From Furfurilactobacillus entadae (GTDB lineage: Bacteria > Bacillota > Bacilli > Lactobacillales > Lactobacillaceae), in the NCBI RefSeq assembly GCF_045862745.1, contig NZ_BQXN01000023.1, positions 1-38,802 of the forward strand: DNA of 38,802 bases. The letters are read 5' to 3'. The notes below the pieces were generated by a model. The model searched no databases. It saw nothing but the letters and a program-made list of their open reading frames with translations, and was not told the DNA's origin. A program made the translations under genes and the position numbers. Positions 1-7,361 of this stretch are shown here, one piece after another (the first letter of the stretch is position 1; each line of letters opens with the position of its first letter).

Positions 1-252
1 AAGGTACTCAAACAACATCATGCTTTTCAAAGTATGTCCCGGAAGGCAACCTGTTTGGACAACGCTTCAATGGAATCATTCTTTCACATTATGAAGGCAG
101 AACTATTTGACCAATCTTACACAACTAAGGATTCTTTGATTCAATCAATGACTGATTGGTTGGATTATTACAACCAACGCCGAATCAAAACCAAACTAAA
201 AGGCAAGACACCGGTTTAATACCGGCAGCTTGCCCTTCAATCAGTCGCTTAA
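1..252 (+). pseudogene. IS3-family transposase (orfB), C-terminal part, interrupted by a nonsense codon
   Basis: The reading frame is open from base 1 and gives the end of an rve-type integrase core: SMSRKATCLDNASMESFF, then a glutamate-containing KAELF segment (last acidic residue of the DDE triad region), then DYYNQRRIKTKLKGKTPV. A TAA at 217-219 stops the frame, yet the same frame continues after it as YRQLALQSVA and ends at a second TAA at 250-252. IS3-family proteins normally read KTPVQYRQLAL here, so the stop looks like a CAA-to-TAA change of the glutamine codon. The N-terminal part is outside the window. I infer a recently inactivated or tail-truncated copy; loss of about 11 residues might still leave activity. 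Confidence 0.75.
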
Positions 253-283
253 TATACATGTCCAACTTAATGGGTTCACTTCA
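1..283 (+). mobile_element. Right end of an IS3-family insertion sequence
   Basis: The left window edge cuts this element. It contains the C-terminal part of an IS3-type transposase and then, at 259-283, TGTCCAACTTAATGGGTTCA plus five more bases, which resembles the terminal inverted repeat of IS3/IS150-group elements (reverse complement ending ...AAGTTGGACA). The left repeat and target duplication lie outside the window, so the exact right end is an estimate. Confidence 0.7.
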
Positions 284-321
284 CTTCAGTCGTTTTCGGT
301 TAAGGATTGTGTTTGGTCAAG

Positions 322-1557
322 TTAGGCCCAGTTGCCCTGACGAAAGACCGGGATTGCTGTTCCATCTGCGGTGATTCCGTCAATGTCCAGATCAGCAGAA
401 CCAACCATGAAGTCAACGTGAACGTCACTTTGATTGAGGTGAGCGGCGGCTAACTGGTCAGGATTCATTGAGGTTCCCCCTGCGACGTTAAACGGATAGG
501 CAGCACCAATTGCAAGGTGATCGGAAGCATTTTCATCAAAAAGGGTGTTGTAAAAAATGATGCCAGATTGTGAAATGGGGGATGAATCTGGAACCAGAGA
601 AACCTCACCCAGTGAACGTGCGCCGGCATCCGTGTTGATCAACTGTTGAAGGACGTCATTTCCGGTGGCAGCTGTTGCCGCGACGATGCGGCCGTGAGAA
701 AACGTTACGTGAATGTCCGTTAGGAGCGTGCCAGCATAACTCAGTGGCTTTGTGGAAACAACGGTACCGTCAATTCGCTGATTATCCGGAGCGGTAAAGA
801 CTTCCTCCGTGGGCATGTTTGGAACGAAAAAGTTACCGGTAGCGTCCGTCGCACCAGCGGCTTCCCACACATGGTGTTCTGGGAGACCAACGGTTAGATG
901 CGTTAATGGGGATCTGTATTCAAGTGCGGTAAACTGGTGCTCATTTAACCAAGCAGCCTTAGCGTTTAGTAGGTCAATGTGGTGATGCCAGGCTAAAACG
1001 GGATCTGGTTGATCCACACGGGTTGTTTTGAAAATTTCGGCCCACAATGCGTCAAGTGCGGCAGTGGCAGATTTATCCGGGAAGACTTGCGTTGCCCATG
1101 GAACACTGGCTGCGGCGACAACCACCCACGAAATGTCGTTGTTCATTGTGGCTGTTCGAATGGGTGCACTAATACGGGCAGTTCCTTGGTTAGCAAGGGC
1201 CAACCGATCTGACGGCACGGCGGCCAAGCCGTTTGGATCTTCTGAAATAACGCTAATTCTGGTTGCATGCTGGGCCATTAATGTTGTGTTTTTCTCAAGC
1301 AGGTAATCAGGGCGCTGTTGAAGCCGCTCCATACTAGCGTGCTGTAAAAAGGCCCGGTGGACGAATTGATCGTTCCATTCAACGAGGACTTCATCAGCAC
1401 CCTGAGCGTAAGCACGTTCCGTCAAACGACGGGCAAGGGGCGCTTGGTCGACACTGATGTAAATGATGATTGTTTGACCGGGCTGAACATTGGCCCCGGT
1501 CTTGATGATGAGATCTGCATATTGATCAAGTTGTGGTTCAAAATTGGTAAGGGTCAT
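322..1557 (-). CDS. pepS: Aminopeptidase, M29 (PepS/AmpS) family
   Basis: This encodes a cytoplasmic metallo-aminopeptidase that removes N-terminal residues from peptides, as in casein-derived peptide use by lactic acid bacteria. The 411-residue length fits family M29. The N-terminus (MTLTNFEPQLDQYADLIIKT) is typical, and the C-terminal metal-site segments are visible: GEVSLVP, FDENASDHLAIG and an H-x-D motif (HVDFMVGS) near residue 380. The start was chosen at the ATG at 1557, because AGGAAG lies 8 nt upstream. A GTG nine bases further upstream touches the ribosome site and is unlikely. The gene is monocistronic and points toward the IS end; its 3' end lies only about 40 bp from the IS boundary but appears complete (ending GNWA). 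No terminator is obvious after it. Confidence 0.9.
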   Translation of the reverse strand: MTLTNFEPQLDQYADLIIKTGANVQPGQTIIIYISVDQAPLARRLTERAYAQGADEVLVEWNDQFVHRAFLQHASMERLQQRPDYLLEKNTTLMAQHATRISVISEDPNGLAAVPSDRLALANQGTARISAPIRTATMNNDISWVVVAAASVPWATQVFPDKSATAALDALWAEIFKTTRVDQPDPVLAWHHHIDLLNAKAAWLNEHQFTALEYRSPLTHLTVGLPEHHVWEAAGATDATGNFFVPNMPTEEVFTAPDNQRIDGTVVSTKPLSYAGTLLTDIHVTFSHGRIVAATAATGNDVLQQLINTDAGARSLGEVSLVPDSSPISQSGIIFYNTLFDENASDHLAIGAAYPFNVAGGTSMNPDQLAAAHLNQSDVHVDFMVGSADLDIDGITADGTAIPVFRQGNWA

Positions 1558-1684
1558 CACGAACACTTCCTCATTGTTTTATTAGAATGCTTTCATGATA
1601 GCACAAGTAATTGTAAGAATTGCAGAAGCTTTCGAAGACGGGGATAATGGAAATAACTAAGTAGAAGCGTGTAGGTGGTGTGAT

Positions 1685-2563
1685 GTGAAAGCATTTGTCA
1701 AAATCTTTATTGAACGGTTCAATCGTGCGCAGGTCAGCAATTCAGCGGTGATTCTGGCGTGGTACTCATTATTATCGATCTTTCCAGCGGTTATTGTGGT
1801 TGGGAACATGTTGCCCCTGTTGGGGATCGATGCAAACACGGTCTTAACGTACTTGCAGGGGGCAGTGCCGCCTGATGTCTATAAAACGTTAGCGCCCACT
1901 ATTTCATCGTTTTTACGGCAGGGAAACGGTGGCCTGATCTCAATCGGGGCCGTTGTTGCGTTGTGGTCCACAAGTCAAGTGGTGGCCGCCTTTCAACGCA
2001 CGGTGAATCAAGTGTACGGGGTGGCAGAGAACCAAAATGCCATCACAAACCGAATCTTTTCGTTTCTCTGGATGATTTTAACAATTTTGATCATGGCCAT
2101 TATCATCATCTTCTTTACGGTTGGTCAGGTGGTCGTTAAGCAATTGACGCCGGTCTTTCACCTTGGAAAAAACGTTTTAGATCTAGTTAGTTCCTTAAAG
2201 TGGCCGGTAACTGCGGGGGTGTTATTTCTTCTTTTGCTGTTACTGTATTACTTTTTGCCGAACGCTAAGATCAAGTGGCGTTATGTTTGTGGTGGGGCTG
2301 TAGTGGCGACCATCAGTTGGTTATTGTTATCGCAATTATTTTCATTGTATGTTGCGTATTTTGCGCGCTCCATCACGACGTATAAAACCGTTGGGTCTGT
2401 CATTGTGATCATGATGTGGCTCGACTTTTCCGGGATCGTTATTTTAACGGGCTCCGTCTTGAATGCGACACTCCAAGAATTTTTTGACGGTGAGATTATT
2501 GAAAAACGGCAGTCTTTACGCTGGATTGCCCACTTATGGCGCCGCCACGACAAAAACGCCTAA
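1685..2563 (+). CDS. YihY/BrkB-family inner membrane protein
   Basis: A 292-residue integral membrane protein of the YihY (UPF0761/BrkB) family, once wrongly called ribonuclease BN. About six hydrophobic segments are visible, and the family-typical early part (VSNSAVILAWYSLLSIFPA) and the central WSTSQVVAAFQRTVNQVYG are present. The start is GTG at 1685, with AGGTGG at 1673-1678 six bases upstream; the overlapping ATG at 1682 is followed at once by a stop. The molecular function of the family is not settled; transport or envelope roles have been proposed. It stands alone and ends inside a strong bidirectional terminator. Confidence 0.9.
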   Translation: MKAFVKIFIERFNRAQVSNSAVILAWYSLLSIFPAVIVVGNMLPLLGIDANTVLTYLQGAVPPDVYKTLAPTISSFLRQGNGGLISIGAVVALWSTSQVVAAFQRTVNQVYGVAENQNAITNRIFSFLWMILTILIMAIIIIFFTVGQVVVKQLTPVFHLGKNVLDLVSSLKWPVTAGVLFLLLLLLYYFLPNAKIKWRYVCGGAVVATISWLLLSQLFSLYVAYFARSITTYKTVGSVIVIMMWLDFSGIVILTGSVLNATLQEFFDGEIIEKRQSLRWIAHLWRRHDKNA

Positions 2564-2590
2564 CTTCTCTTACGGGAAGTTAGGCGTTTT
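2553..2590. terminator. Bidirectional terminator between the BrkB-type and GtrA-type genes
   Basis: A perfect 15-bp inverted repeat (AAAACGCCTAACTTC at 2553-2567 and its complement at 2576-2590) with an 8-nt loop. The left arm is rich in A and the right arm ends in TTTT, so it can stop convergent transcription from both sides. It overlaps the stop codon of the plus-strand gene. Confidence 0.9.
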
Positions 2591-2612
2591 AATTTTATGG
2601 TGTTCTGGATGC

Positions 2613-3020
2613 TTATTTAACGGCCTTAAAAATGTACCATCTGGAGAAAAAGTAGTTGGCAATGTTAGTCAGGCACTGGTCAATTAACTTAACAAAAATA
2701 TCGTTACCACGCAGAAGGGTGATGCCGATAAACAAAATGACGATGTCCATCCCCAGCGTTAAGGCCCGGAAAAAGTAGAACGACCAAAGTTCCCGGATCA
2801 AGGCCCGTGGCGTTTCAGCATGGGTAGCGAAGACCCACATCTTATTGGTTAGAAAGGCAAACCCAGTGGCCAAAAACCAGCCAATTGCGTTTGCAATTTG
2901 GTAGTTCATGGGGGTCCAAACGTCTAAAACCGTAAAGACAGAGAGGTTGATTAAAAAGGCACAGGTTCCCCACACGCTGTATTCAATTAAAGATTGGTGT
3001 GTTTTGATCCAGTCACGCAT
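2613..3020 (-). CDS. GtrA-like (GtcA) membrane protein, paralogue 1
   Basis: A 135-residue protein of the GtrA/GtcA family with four predicted membrane helices. Family marks are the NYQIANAIGWFLATGFAFLTN stretch between helices 2 and 3, and the FFRALTL and SRWYIFK segments at the end. GtrA proteins are thought to help move undecaprenyl-phosphate-linked sugars across the membrane for glycosylation of teichoic acids or O-antigen, working with GtrB/CsbB-type transferases; such a transferase is at 16436-17401. The nearest ribosome-site match (AAAGG) is about 15 nt before the ATG, longer than usual. It is divergent from, and clearly related to, the next gene. Confidence 0.88.
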   Translation of the reverse strand: MRDWIKTHQSLIEYSVWGTCAFLINLSVFTVLDVWTPMNYQIANAIGWFLATGFAFLTNKMWVFATHAETPRALIRELWSFYFFRALTLGMDIVILFIGITLLRGNDIFVKLIDQCLTNIANYFFSRWYIFKAVK

Positions 3021-3184
3021 GAGGAGAGGAAACCGCCTTTCTGTTGAATTGTGATGACATTAAATATAGCATGTTTTGACCGTTAGATTAATTAAATTTT
3101 GCTCTGATTTAAGTGAACACTAGGTTTTTTAAGGTTGGTGCAGTATTATACATGAGTATTCTAAACAGGTAGGGTGGATAATTA

Positions 3185-3610
3185 ATGAATTTATGGAACA
3201 CGGGTGTCACGCTCGTTAAAAAATACTGGTCAATTATTTCATACATGATTTTTGGTGGGTTAACGACGGTTGTTAACCTGGTTGTGTTCTGGTTGTTTAC
3301 GGCAATTATTCCGTGGAATTATCAAATTGCAAACGTTATGGCCTGGTTCTTATCCGTGCTGTTTGCTTACATTACCAATAAGCTATGGGTCTTTTCGTCA
3401 AAGACACATGGCATCCAAGCTTTGATGAAAGAAATGAGTTCGTTCTTCTTCTTCCGGGCGTTAACACTAATTTTGGATGTATTAATCATGTACGTCGGGG
3501 TCACCGTGATGCACGGTAACGAGATGTTGGTTAAGGTGATCGATAATGTGCTTGTCATTATCATCAACTATTTCTTCAGTAAATGGTACATATTTAAGGC
3601 AACCAAATAG
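3185..3610 (+). CDS. GtrA-like (GtcA) membrane protein, paralogue 2
   Basis: A 141-residue, four-helix GtrA-family protein. It shares NYQIAN, a WFL..FA.ITNK.WVF block, FFRALTL..D and SKWYIFKA with the divergent neighbour, so the two look like a duplicated pair. The start ATG follows AGGGTGG by about 7-8 bases. The inferred role is flipping or scaffolding a polyprenyl-linked sugar for glycosylation outside the membrane. It ends in a double-hairpin terminator shared with the flavodoxin gene. No partner GtrB gene is directly adjacent. Confidence 0.88.
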   Translation: MNLWNTGVTLVKKYWSIISYMIFGGLTTVVNLVVFWLFTAIIPWNYQIANVMAWFLSVLFAYITNKLWVFSSKTHGIQALMKEMSSFFFFRALTLILDVLIMYVGVTVMHGNEMLVKVIDNVLVIIINYFFSKWYIFKATK

Positions 3611-3636
3611 CGTTAATGATGGGTTTCAATTAAGTT

Positions 3637-3681
3637 AATAGGGCGGTCGGACTGATAACCATCAGCTCCGACCGCCCTATT
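3637..3681. terminator. Bidirectional double-stem terminator
   Basis: The outer 15-bp stem is AATAGGGCGGTCGGA (3637-3651) with its complement at 3667-3681. Inside it lies a second small stem CTGAT-AACC-ATCAG (3652-3665). The right arm is followed by TGTATTATTT. It separates the convergent gtrA-like and flavodoxin genes. Confidence 0.88.
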
Positions 3682-3684
3682 GTA

Positions 3685-4128
3685 TTATTTAGCCGCTTTG
3701 ATGAGGGCAGCTGCCATATCATCTAGCCGATCAATGTCTGTTTCATCTGGGGCCAAGTTGATCTTAAGCTTGTCAGCACCACGCTGTGCATTGGTTGCTG
3801 CCAAGCGAGTATCAAACTTATCAACGGCAACCCCGTAGTCATCACCATAGAAGACGTCACCGGAACCAGCAACGGCAAAGACATGACCAGTTAAGTCAAC
3901 ATCCTGTAAGTCGTCGTAGAAATCAAGGCCCTCTTCAGGAAGGGCCCCTTCATCGTAGGTGTAGGGAACGACAACAATGATGTTGTAATCCGTTAAGGTA
4001 TCTGAATCAACTTGAGAAATCTCGACTTCCTTGACGGCAATGTCCTGATCTTCAAATGCTTCAGTTAGAATGTCAGCAACATCTTCGTTGTTACCCGTAA
4101 TTGTGGCATAGATAACGATTGCGTTCAT
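3685..4128 (-). CDS. Flavodoxin
   Basis: A 147-residue short-chain flavodoxin, a cytoplasmic FMN electron carrier. The N-terminal phosphate loop is visible as YATITGNNEDVAD near residues 7-19, matching the T-x-T-G-N pattern, followed by an acidic body (VDSDTLTDYNIIVVV and AVAGSGDVFYGDDYG) typical of the FMN isoalloxazine loops. GGAGG lies 11 bases before the ATG. It is monocistronic. The physiological partner cannot be read from the context. Confidence 0.93.
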   Translation of the reverse strand: MNAIVIYATITGNNEDVADILTEAFEDQDIAVKEVEISQVDSDTLTDYNIIVVVPYTYDEGALPEEGLDFYDDLQDVDLTGHVFAVAGSGDVFYGDDYGVAVDKFDTRLAATNAQRGADKLKINLAPDETDIDRLDDMAAALIKAAK

Positions 4129-4405
4129 GGGTCAATGAACCTCCATAAAATAATTTAAGTGTCGCGAAGTGGTTTAAAAACGCTCAATACGCCATAGCAT
4201 AACACACTGTTGCGGTCTTAAACCGGAGATAATTCCTGCAAAACTTGGTTAAACCGCAGAGAACTGCTAAAATTAGCGTAATGTTCTTATCGATAACGAT
4301 TAAATCGTGGCCGTGGTGAAAGGAAAATAACCACTGTGGCGCGGTTAATAGCGTGTCAGATAGCTAATTACAACATTGTGATCACAATGTTTCAATGAGG
4401 ATAAC
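4129..4405. other. Divergent intergenic region upstream of the EPS block, rich in inverted repeats
   Basis: This 277-bp gap lies between flavodoxin (minus) and wzx (plus). It contains a 10-bp helix with one bulge (TGCGGTCTTAA at 4211-4221 against TTAAACCGCA at 4249-4258), a short stem (GTGGT/ACCAC in 4312-4336), TTATCGATAA near 4287, and a perfect 20-bp palindrome at 4372-4391. No convincing -35/-10 pair could be assigned on the plus strand. I see no ORF in it. Confidence 0.5.
4372..4391. promoter_or_regulatory. 20-bp perfect palindrome upstream of wzx; candidate operator
   Basis: AACATTGTGATCACAATGTT is a perfect two-fold palindrome located 14 bases before the wzx ATG and just upstream of its GAGG ribosome site. 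It has no loop and no T-run, so it is not terminator-like. Size and symmetry fit a binding site for a dimeric regulator, but the regulator is unknown. Confidence 0.45.
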
Positions 4406-5830
4406 ATGAAGACGATCCGGAATTTGTTTTATAATGCATCATATCAGTTATTAATCACGTTAATTCCGTTGCTGACCCAGCCGTACATTTCACGGGTTTT
4501 GCAACCGGAAGGAAACGGGATTTATACGTATACATGGTCAATCATCCAGTATTTCGTTCTGGTTGGTGATTTGGGGATTACCCTTTATGGGAATCGGGAG
4601 ATTGCGTATCATCGCAATGACAAGCACAAACGGTCACAGATTTTTTGGGAAATTGAAATTTTACAATTATGCACGACCGCAATTTCCATTGTCATTTTCT
4701 TTGTATTTCTCCATTTTGACCATCAGTACTACCTTTTCCAACTGCTCCAGATCATTTGGCTCATCGCACAGGGAATCGATATTTCCTGGTACTTTATGGG
4801 GCTTGAAGATTTCAAGAAGACGGTTTTAAGAAACACTTTGGTTAAAGCTGTGTCCGTACTGTTGATTTTCATGCTGATCCATACACCAGGCGATTTATGG
4901 AAGTACATCGTTATTCAGGGGGGCGCCCAGTTAATCGGGGGTGTCTCCTTGTGGCCGTACTTAAAGGGCTCCGTGGAGCGCGTTTCTGTGTCGTTAAACG
5001 CGGTGTTGTCCCATTTATACCCGGCATTTGTTCTCTTCATTCCAAATATCGCCATTCAAGTGTACGCGGTGGTTAACCGGACCATGTTGAAACAGTTTGA
5101 TTCAACCGTCTCAGCAGGGTACTTTAACTTCTCCGATTCACTGGTCAAAACGGTTCTGTCCGTGGTTACAGCTACCGGGACGGTCATGTTGCCACACATC
5201 GCCAATAAGTTTGCCCAGGGAGACATGCGGGCCGTTAATAACAGTTTGTACCGGAATATGAACTTTGTGTCCGCCATTTCTGTGCCCATGACATTTGGTT
5301 TGGCCGCATTAAGTACCAAATTGGCACCATGGTTCTTTGGTCAACAATACGCCTCGGTTGGTGAGCTGATCTTTTTCGAATCACCAATTATCTTGCTAAT
5401 TGCGTGGAGTACGGTTGTCGGGCGGCAGTATCTAATGCCGACAAAGCAGATCCGGGCATACACGATTTCAGTAACGCTGGGTGCGGTCGCAAACATTATC
5501 ATTAACGTCCCGTTGATTTTAACCATTGGGGCCAGTGGGGCAGCGATTGCAACCGTGATTTCAGAAGCGTTAGTGACGGCTTACCAAGTGTTTGCCATTC
5601 GTGGTGCTGTTGAGCTACGGCGGATGTTTGTGGGCTTGTGGAAGTATCTGCTGAGTGGGGTGCTGATGTTTGCAGTCGTTTCATTTATTAACCAACGGAT
5701 TTCAATGTCGTTTATTCACCTTGGTATTGAAGTCGCGATTGGGGTTGTCGTGTATGTTGTTGGGGTGATGTTAACCCGCGCGTACATTGTTGAGGAAGTT
5801 CGGCGCCTCATTCGGACTAGATTTCATTAA
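4406..5830 (+). CDS. wzx: Polysaccharide flippase, Wzx/RfbX family
   Basis: A 474-residue, roughly 14-helix membrane protein of the MATE/MOP superfamily (PST group). The start, MKTIRNLFYNASYQLLITLIPLLT, followed by PYISRVLQPEGNGIYTYT, is typical of Wzx flippases, as is YNREIA-like GNREIAYHR near residue 66. It would move undecaprenyl-diphosphate-linked EPS repeat units to the outer face of the membrane. It is the first gene of the first EPS block, with GAGG about 6 bases before ATG. An 84-bp gap with its own candidate promoter follows, so it may be transcribed separately from the transferase genes. Confidence 0.92.
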   Translation: MKTIRNLFYNASYQLLITLIPLLTQPYISRVLQPEGNGIYTYTWSIIQYFVLVGDLGITLYGNREIAYHRNDKHKRSQIFWEIEILQLCTTAISIVIFFVFLHFDHQYYLFQLLQIIWLIAQGIDISWYFMGLEDFKKTVLRNTLVKAVSVLLIFMLIHTPGDLWKYIVIQGGAQLIGGVSLWPYLKGSVERVSVSLNAVLSHLYPAFVLFIPNIAIQVYAVVNRTMLKQFDSTVSAGYFNFSDSLVKTVLSVVTATGTVMLPHIANKFAQGDMRAVNNSLYRNMNFVSAISVPMTFGLAALSTKLAPWFFGQQYASVGELIFFESPIILLIAWSTVVGRQYLMPTKQIRAYTISVTLGAVANIIINVPLILTIGASGAAIATVISEALVTAYQVFAIRGAVELRRMFVGLWKYLLSGVLMFAVVSFINQRISMSFIHLGIEVAIGVVVYVVGVMLTRAYIVEEVRRLIRTRFH

Positions 5831-5838
5831 GTTCTGGG

Positions 5839-5875
5839 TGACAATATTGTCATCTTGTTTAGAGCATGCTACTCT
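5839..5875 (+). promoter_or_regulatory. Candidate promoter with overlapping palindrome, before the initiating transferase
   Basis: TTGTCA (5847-5852), 17-bp spacer, TACTCT (5870-5875). The -35 box is the right half of a perfect 14-bp palindrome TGACAATATTGTCA (5839-5852), which could be an operator. The -10 is a weak match. Confidence 0.35.
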
Positions 5876-5914
5876 GACTTTGTTATGAGTGATTTTTTAG
5901 TATAAAGGGGATTA

Positions 5915-6565
5915 TTGATCATCGAAAGCCATAGTAAAGCACAATCTGCGGGCTACCGCTTTTCCAAACGAACGTTAGACATTGTGCTGTCCTTAGTTGC
6001 GCTAATTTTATTGAGTCCGGTGTTTTTAACCGTTTGGTTGACCTATAAATTTAGTGCCTCAAATCGTGGACCCGTTATTTATAAACAGCAGCGGGTCGGG
6101 AAAAACAACCGCGATTTTTATATCTTTAAATTTCGCTCCATGGTTGTGGACGCAGATAAAAAGTTAAAAGCCGATCCACAGCTTTATCAACAGTACTTAG
6201 ATAATAATTACAAACTACCACCTGAACTTGATCCACGAATTACTCGGTTTGGTAAGTGGCTGCGGAAAACATCAGTTGATGAATTACCACAATTCGTCAA
6301 CATTTTGCGCGGTGAAATGAGCATCGTTGGACCAAGGCCAGTTGTTCGTGAAGAATTGGTTGAGTACGGCAATCAAGTGGATAAGTTGTTGTCTGTTACG
6401 CCAGGCGCAATGGGCCTTTGGCAGGCAAGTGGCCGAAGTAACATCGGATACCCAGAGCGGTGTGAAATCGAGTTAAGCTATGTCGATCACGCGTCATTGG
6501 GCTTTGACATTAAAATCTTCTTTCGCAACATTTTGCACATCGCAACGTCAGATGGTGCTTACTAA
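5915..6565 (+). CDS. Undecaprenyl-phosphate sugar phosphotransferase (initiating EPS transferase)
   Basis: A 216-residue polyprenyl-phosphate hexose-1-phosphate transferase of the WbaP/EpsE/PglC type. It starts EPS repeat-unit assembly by placing a sugar phosphate on undecaprenyl phosphate at the inner membrane. One membrane hairpin spans residues 20-45. Catalytic marks are KFRSM (72-76), DPRITRFGKWLRKTSVDELPQ ending at 126, and GPRP (139-142). The start is TTG at 5915, chosen because AAAGGGG lies about five bases upstream and the N-terminal basic patch is kept. The length fits the short form without the WbaP N-terminal four-helix domain. The sugar specificity cannot be read. Confidence 0.92.
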   Translation: MIIESHSKAQSAGYRFSKRTLDIVLSLVALILLSPVFLTVWLTYKFSASNRGPVIYKQQRVGKNNRDFYIFKFRSMVVDADKKLKADPQLYQQYLDNNYKLPPELDPRITRFGKWLRKTSVDELPQFVNILRGEMSIVGPRPVVREELVEYGNQVDKLLSVTPGAMGLWQASGRSNIGYPERCEIELSYVDHASLGFDIKIFFRNILHIATSDGAY

Positions 6566-6585
6566 CATTAATTTGGAGAATTCGT

Positions 6586-7353
6586 GTGGAAACTAAAATA
6601 ATTGTCGCAACACATAAAAACTATCAAATGCCAGCCGATAAGCAGCTTTATCTGCCTGTTTTTGTGGGGAAGGCGTTGCACCCAGATGTTAACCAAACGT
6701 TTCAGGGGGATAACACTGGGGATAACATGTCCGAAAAAAACAGTAGCTATAATGAGCTGACGGCCGTTTACTGGGCGTGGAAGAACGTTTCGGCAGACGC
6801 TATTGGGCTGGTTCACTACCGGCGCTATCTAAGTGAGCACAAAGAAAAATCACTCGATACGATCTTAAACCAAGTGCAAGTGGATCAGTTACTGACTAAC
6901 GCCGATGTCATCTTGCCGAAGAAACGTAATTATGTCATTGAATCGAACTATTCACACTACATCCATGCGCACCATCAGGCACCGTTAGACGAAACGAGAA
7001 AAATCATCGAAGAAGATTACCCAACGTATCTGCCAGCGTTTGATGCTGTCATGAAGCGGCGGAGTGCCCATATGTTCAACATGTTTGTGATGAAACGCCA
7101 ACAGTTGGATGAATACTGTACATTTTTATTCGATGTTTTGAAGAAGCTTGAATCACGGGTCGACGTTAGTGATTATGACAGCTACGAAGCACGGATCTAT
7201 GGCTTTGTGAGTGAATTATTACTGGATGTTTGGCTTGATACAGTAAAACCAACAACGGTGGAAGTGAATTACGTCCACATGGAAAATGAACACTGGCTCA
7301 AGAAGGGAACGGCTTTTCTCCAGCGGAAGCTTCATCCACAGGTTAGGGAATAG
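6586..7353 (+). CDS. DUF4422 glycosyltransferase-like EPS protein
   Basis: A 255-residue soluble protein of the DUF4422 family, common in capsule and EPS clusters and regarded as a glycosyltransferase. Visible family features are KIIVATHKNY at the start, NSSYNELTAVYWAWKN near residue 52, GLVHYRRYLS near 73, and a late segment FVSELLLDVWL. The start is GTG at 6586, with GGAG about 8-9 bases upstream. It sits 20 bp after the initiating transferase and 8 bp before the GT4 gene, so the block is probably one operon. Donor and acceptor are unknown; with glf nearby, a galactosyl or galactofuranosyl role is possible. Confidence 0.82.
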   Translation: METKIIVATHKNYQMPADKQLYLPVFVGKALHPDVNQTFQGDNTGDNMSEKNSSYNELTAVYWAWKNVSADAIGLVHYRRYLSEHKEKSLDTILNQVQVDQLLTNADVILPKKRNYVIESNYSHYIHAHHQAPLDETRKIIEEDYPTYLPAFDAVMKRRSAHMFNMFVMKRQQLDEYCTFLFDVLKKLESRVDVSDYDSYEARIYGFVSELLLDVWLDTVKPTTVEVNYVHMENEHWLKKGTAFLQRKLHPQVRE

Positions 7354-7361
7354 GATTACTC

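Noticed and set aside
1558..1566. Upstream GTG as start of the aminopeptidase gene
   Set aside because: The GTG touches the AGGAAG ribosome site, while the ATG at 1557 has a normal spacing and the typical family N-terminus.
3110..3184. Promoter before the plus-strand gtrA-like gene
   Set aside because: Several AT-rich -10 candidates (TATTAT, TATTCT) exist but none has a good -35 at proper spacing, so none was listed.
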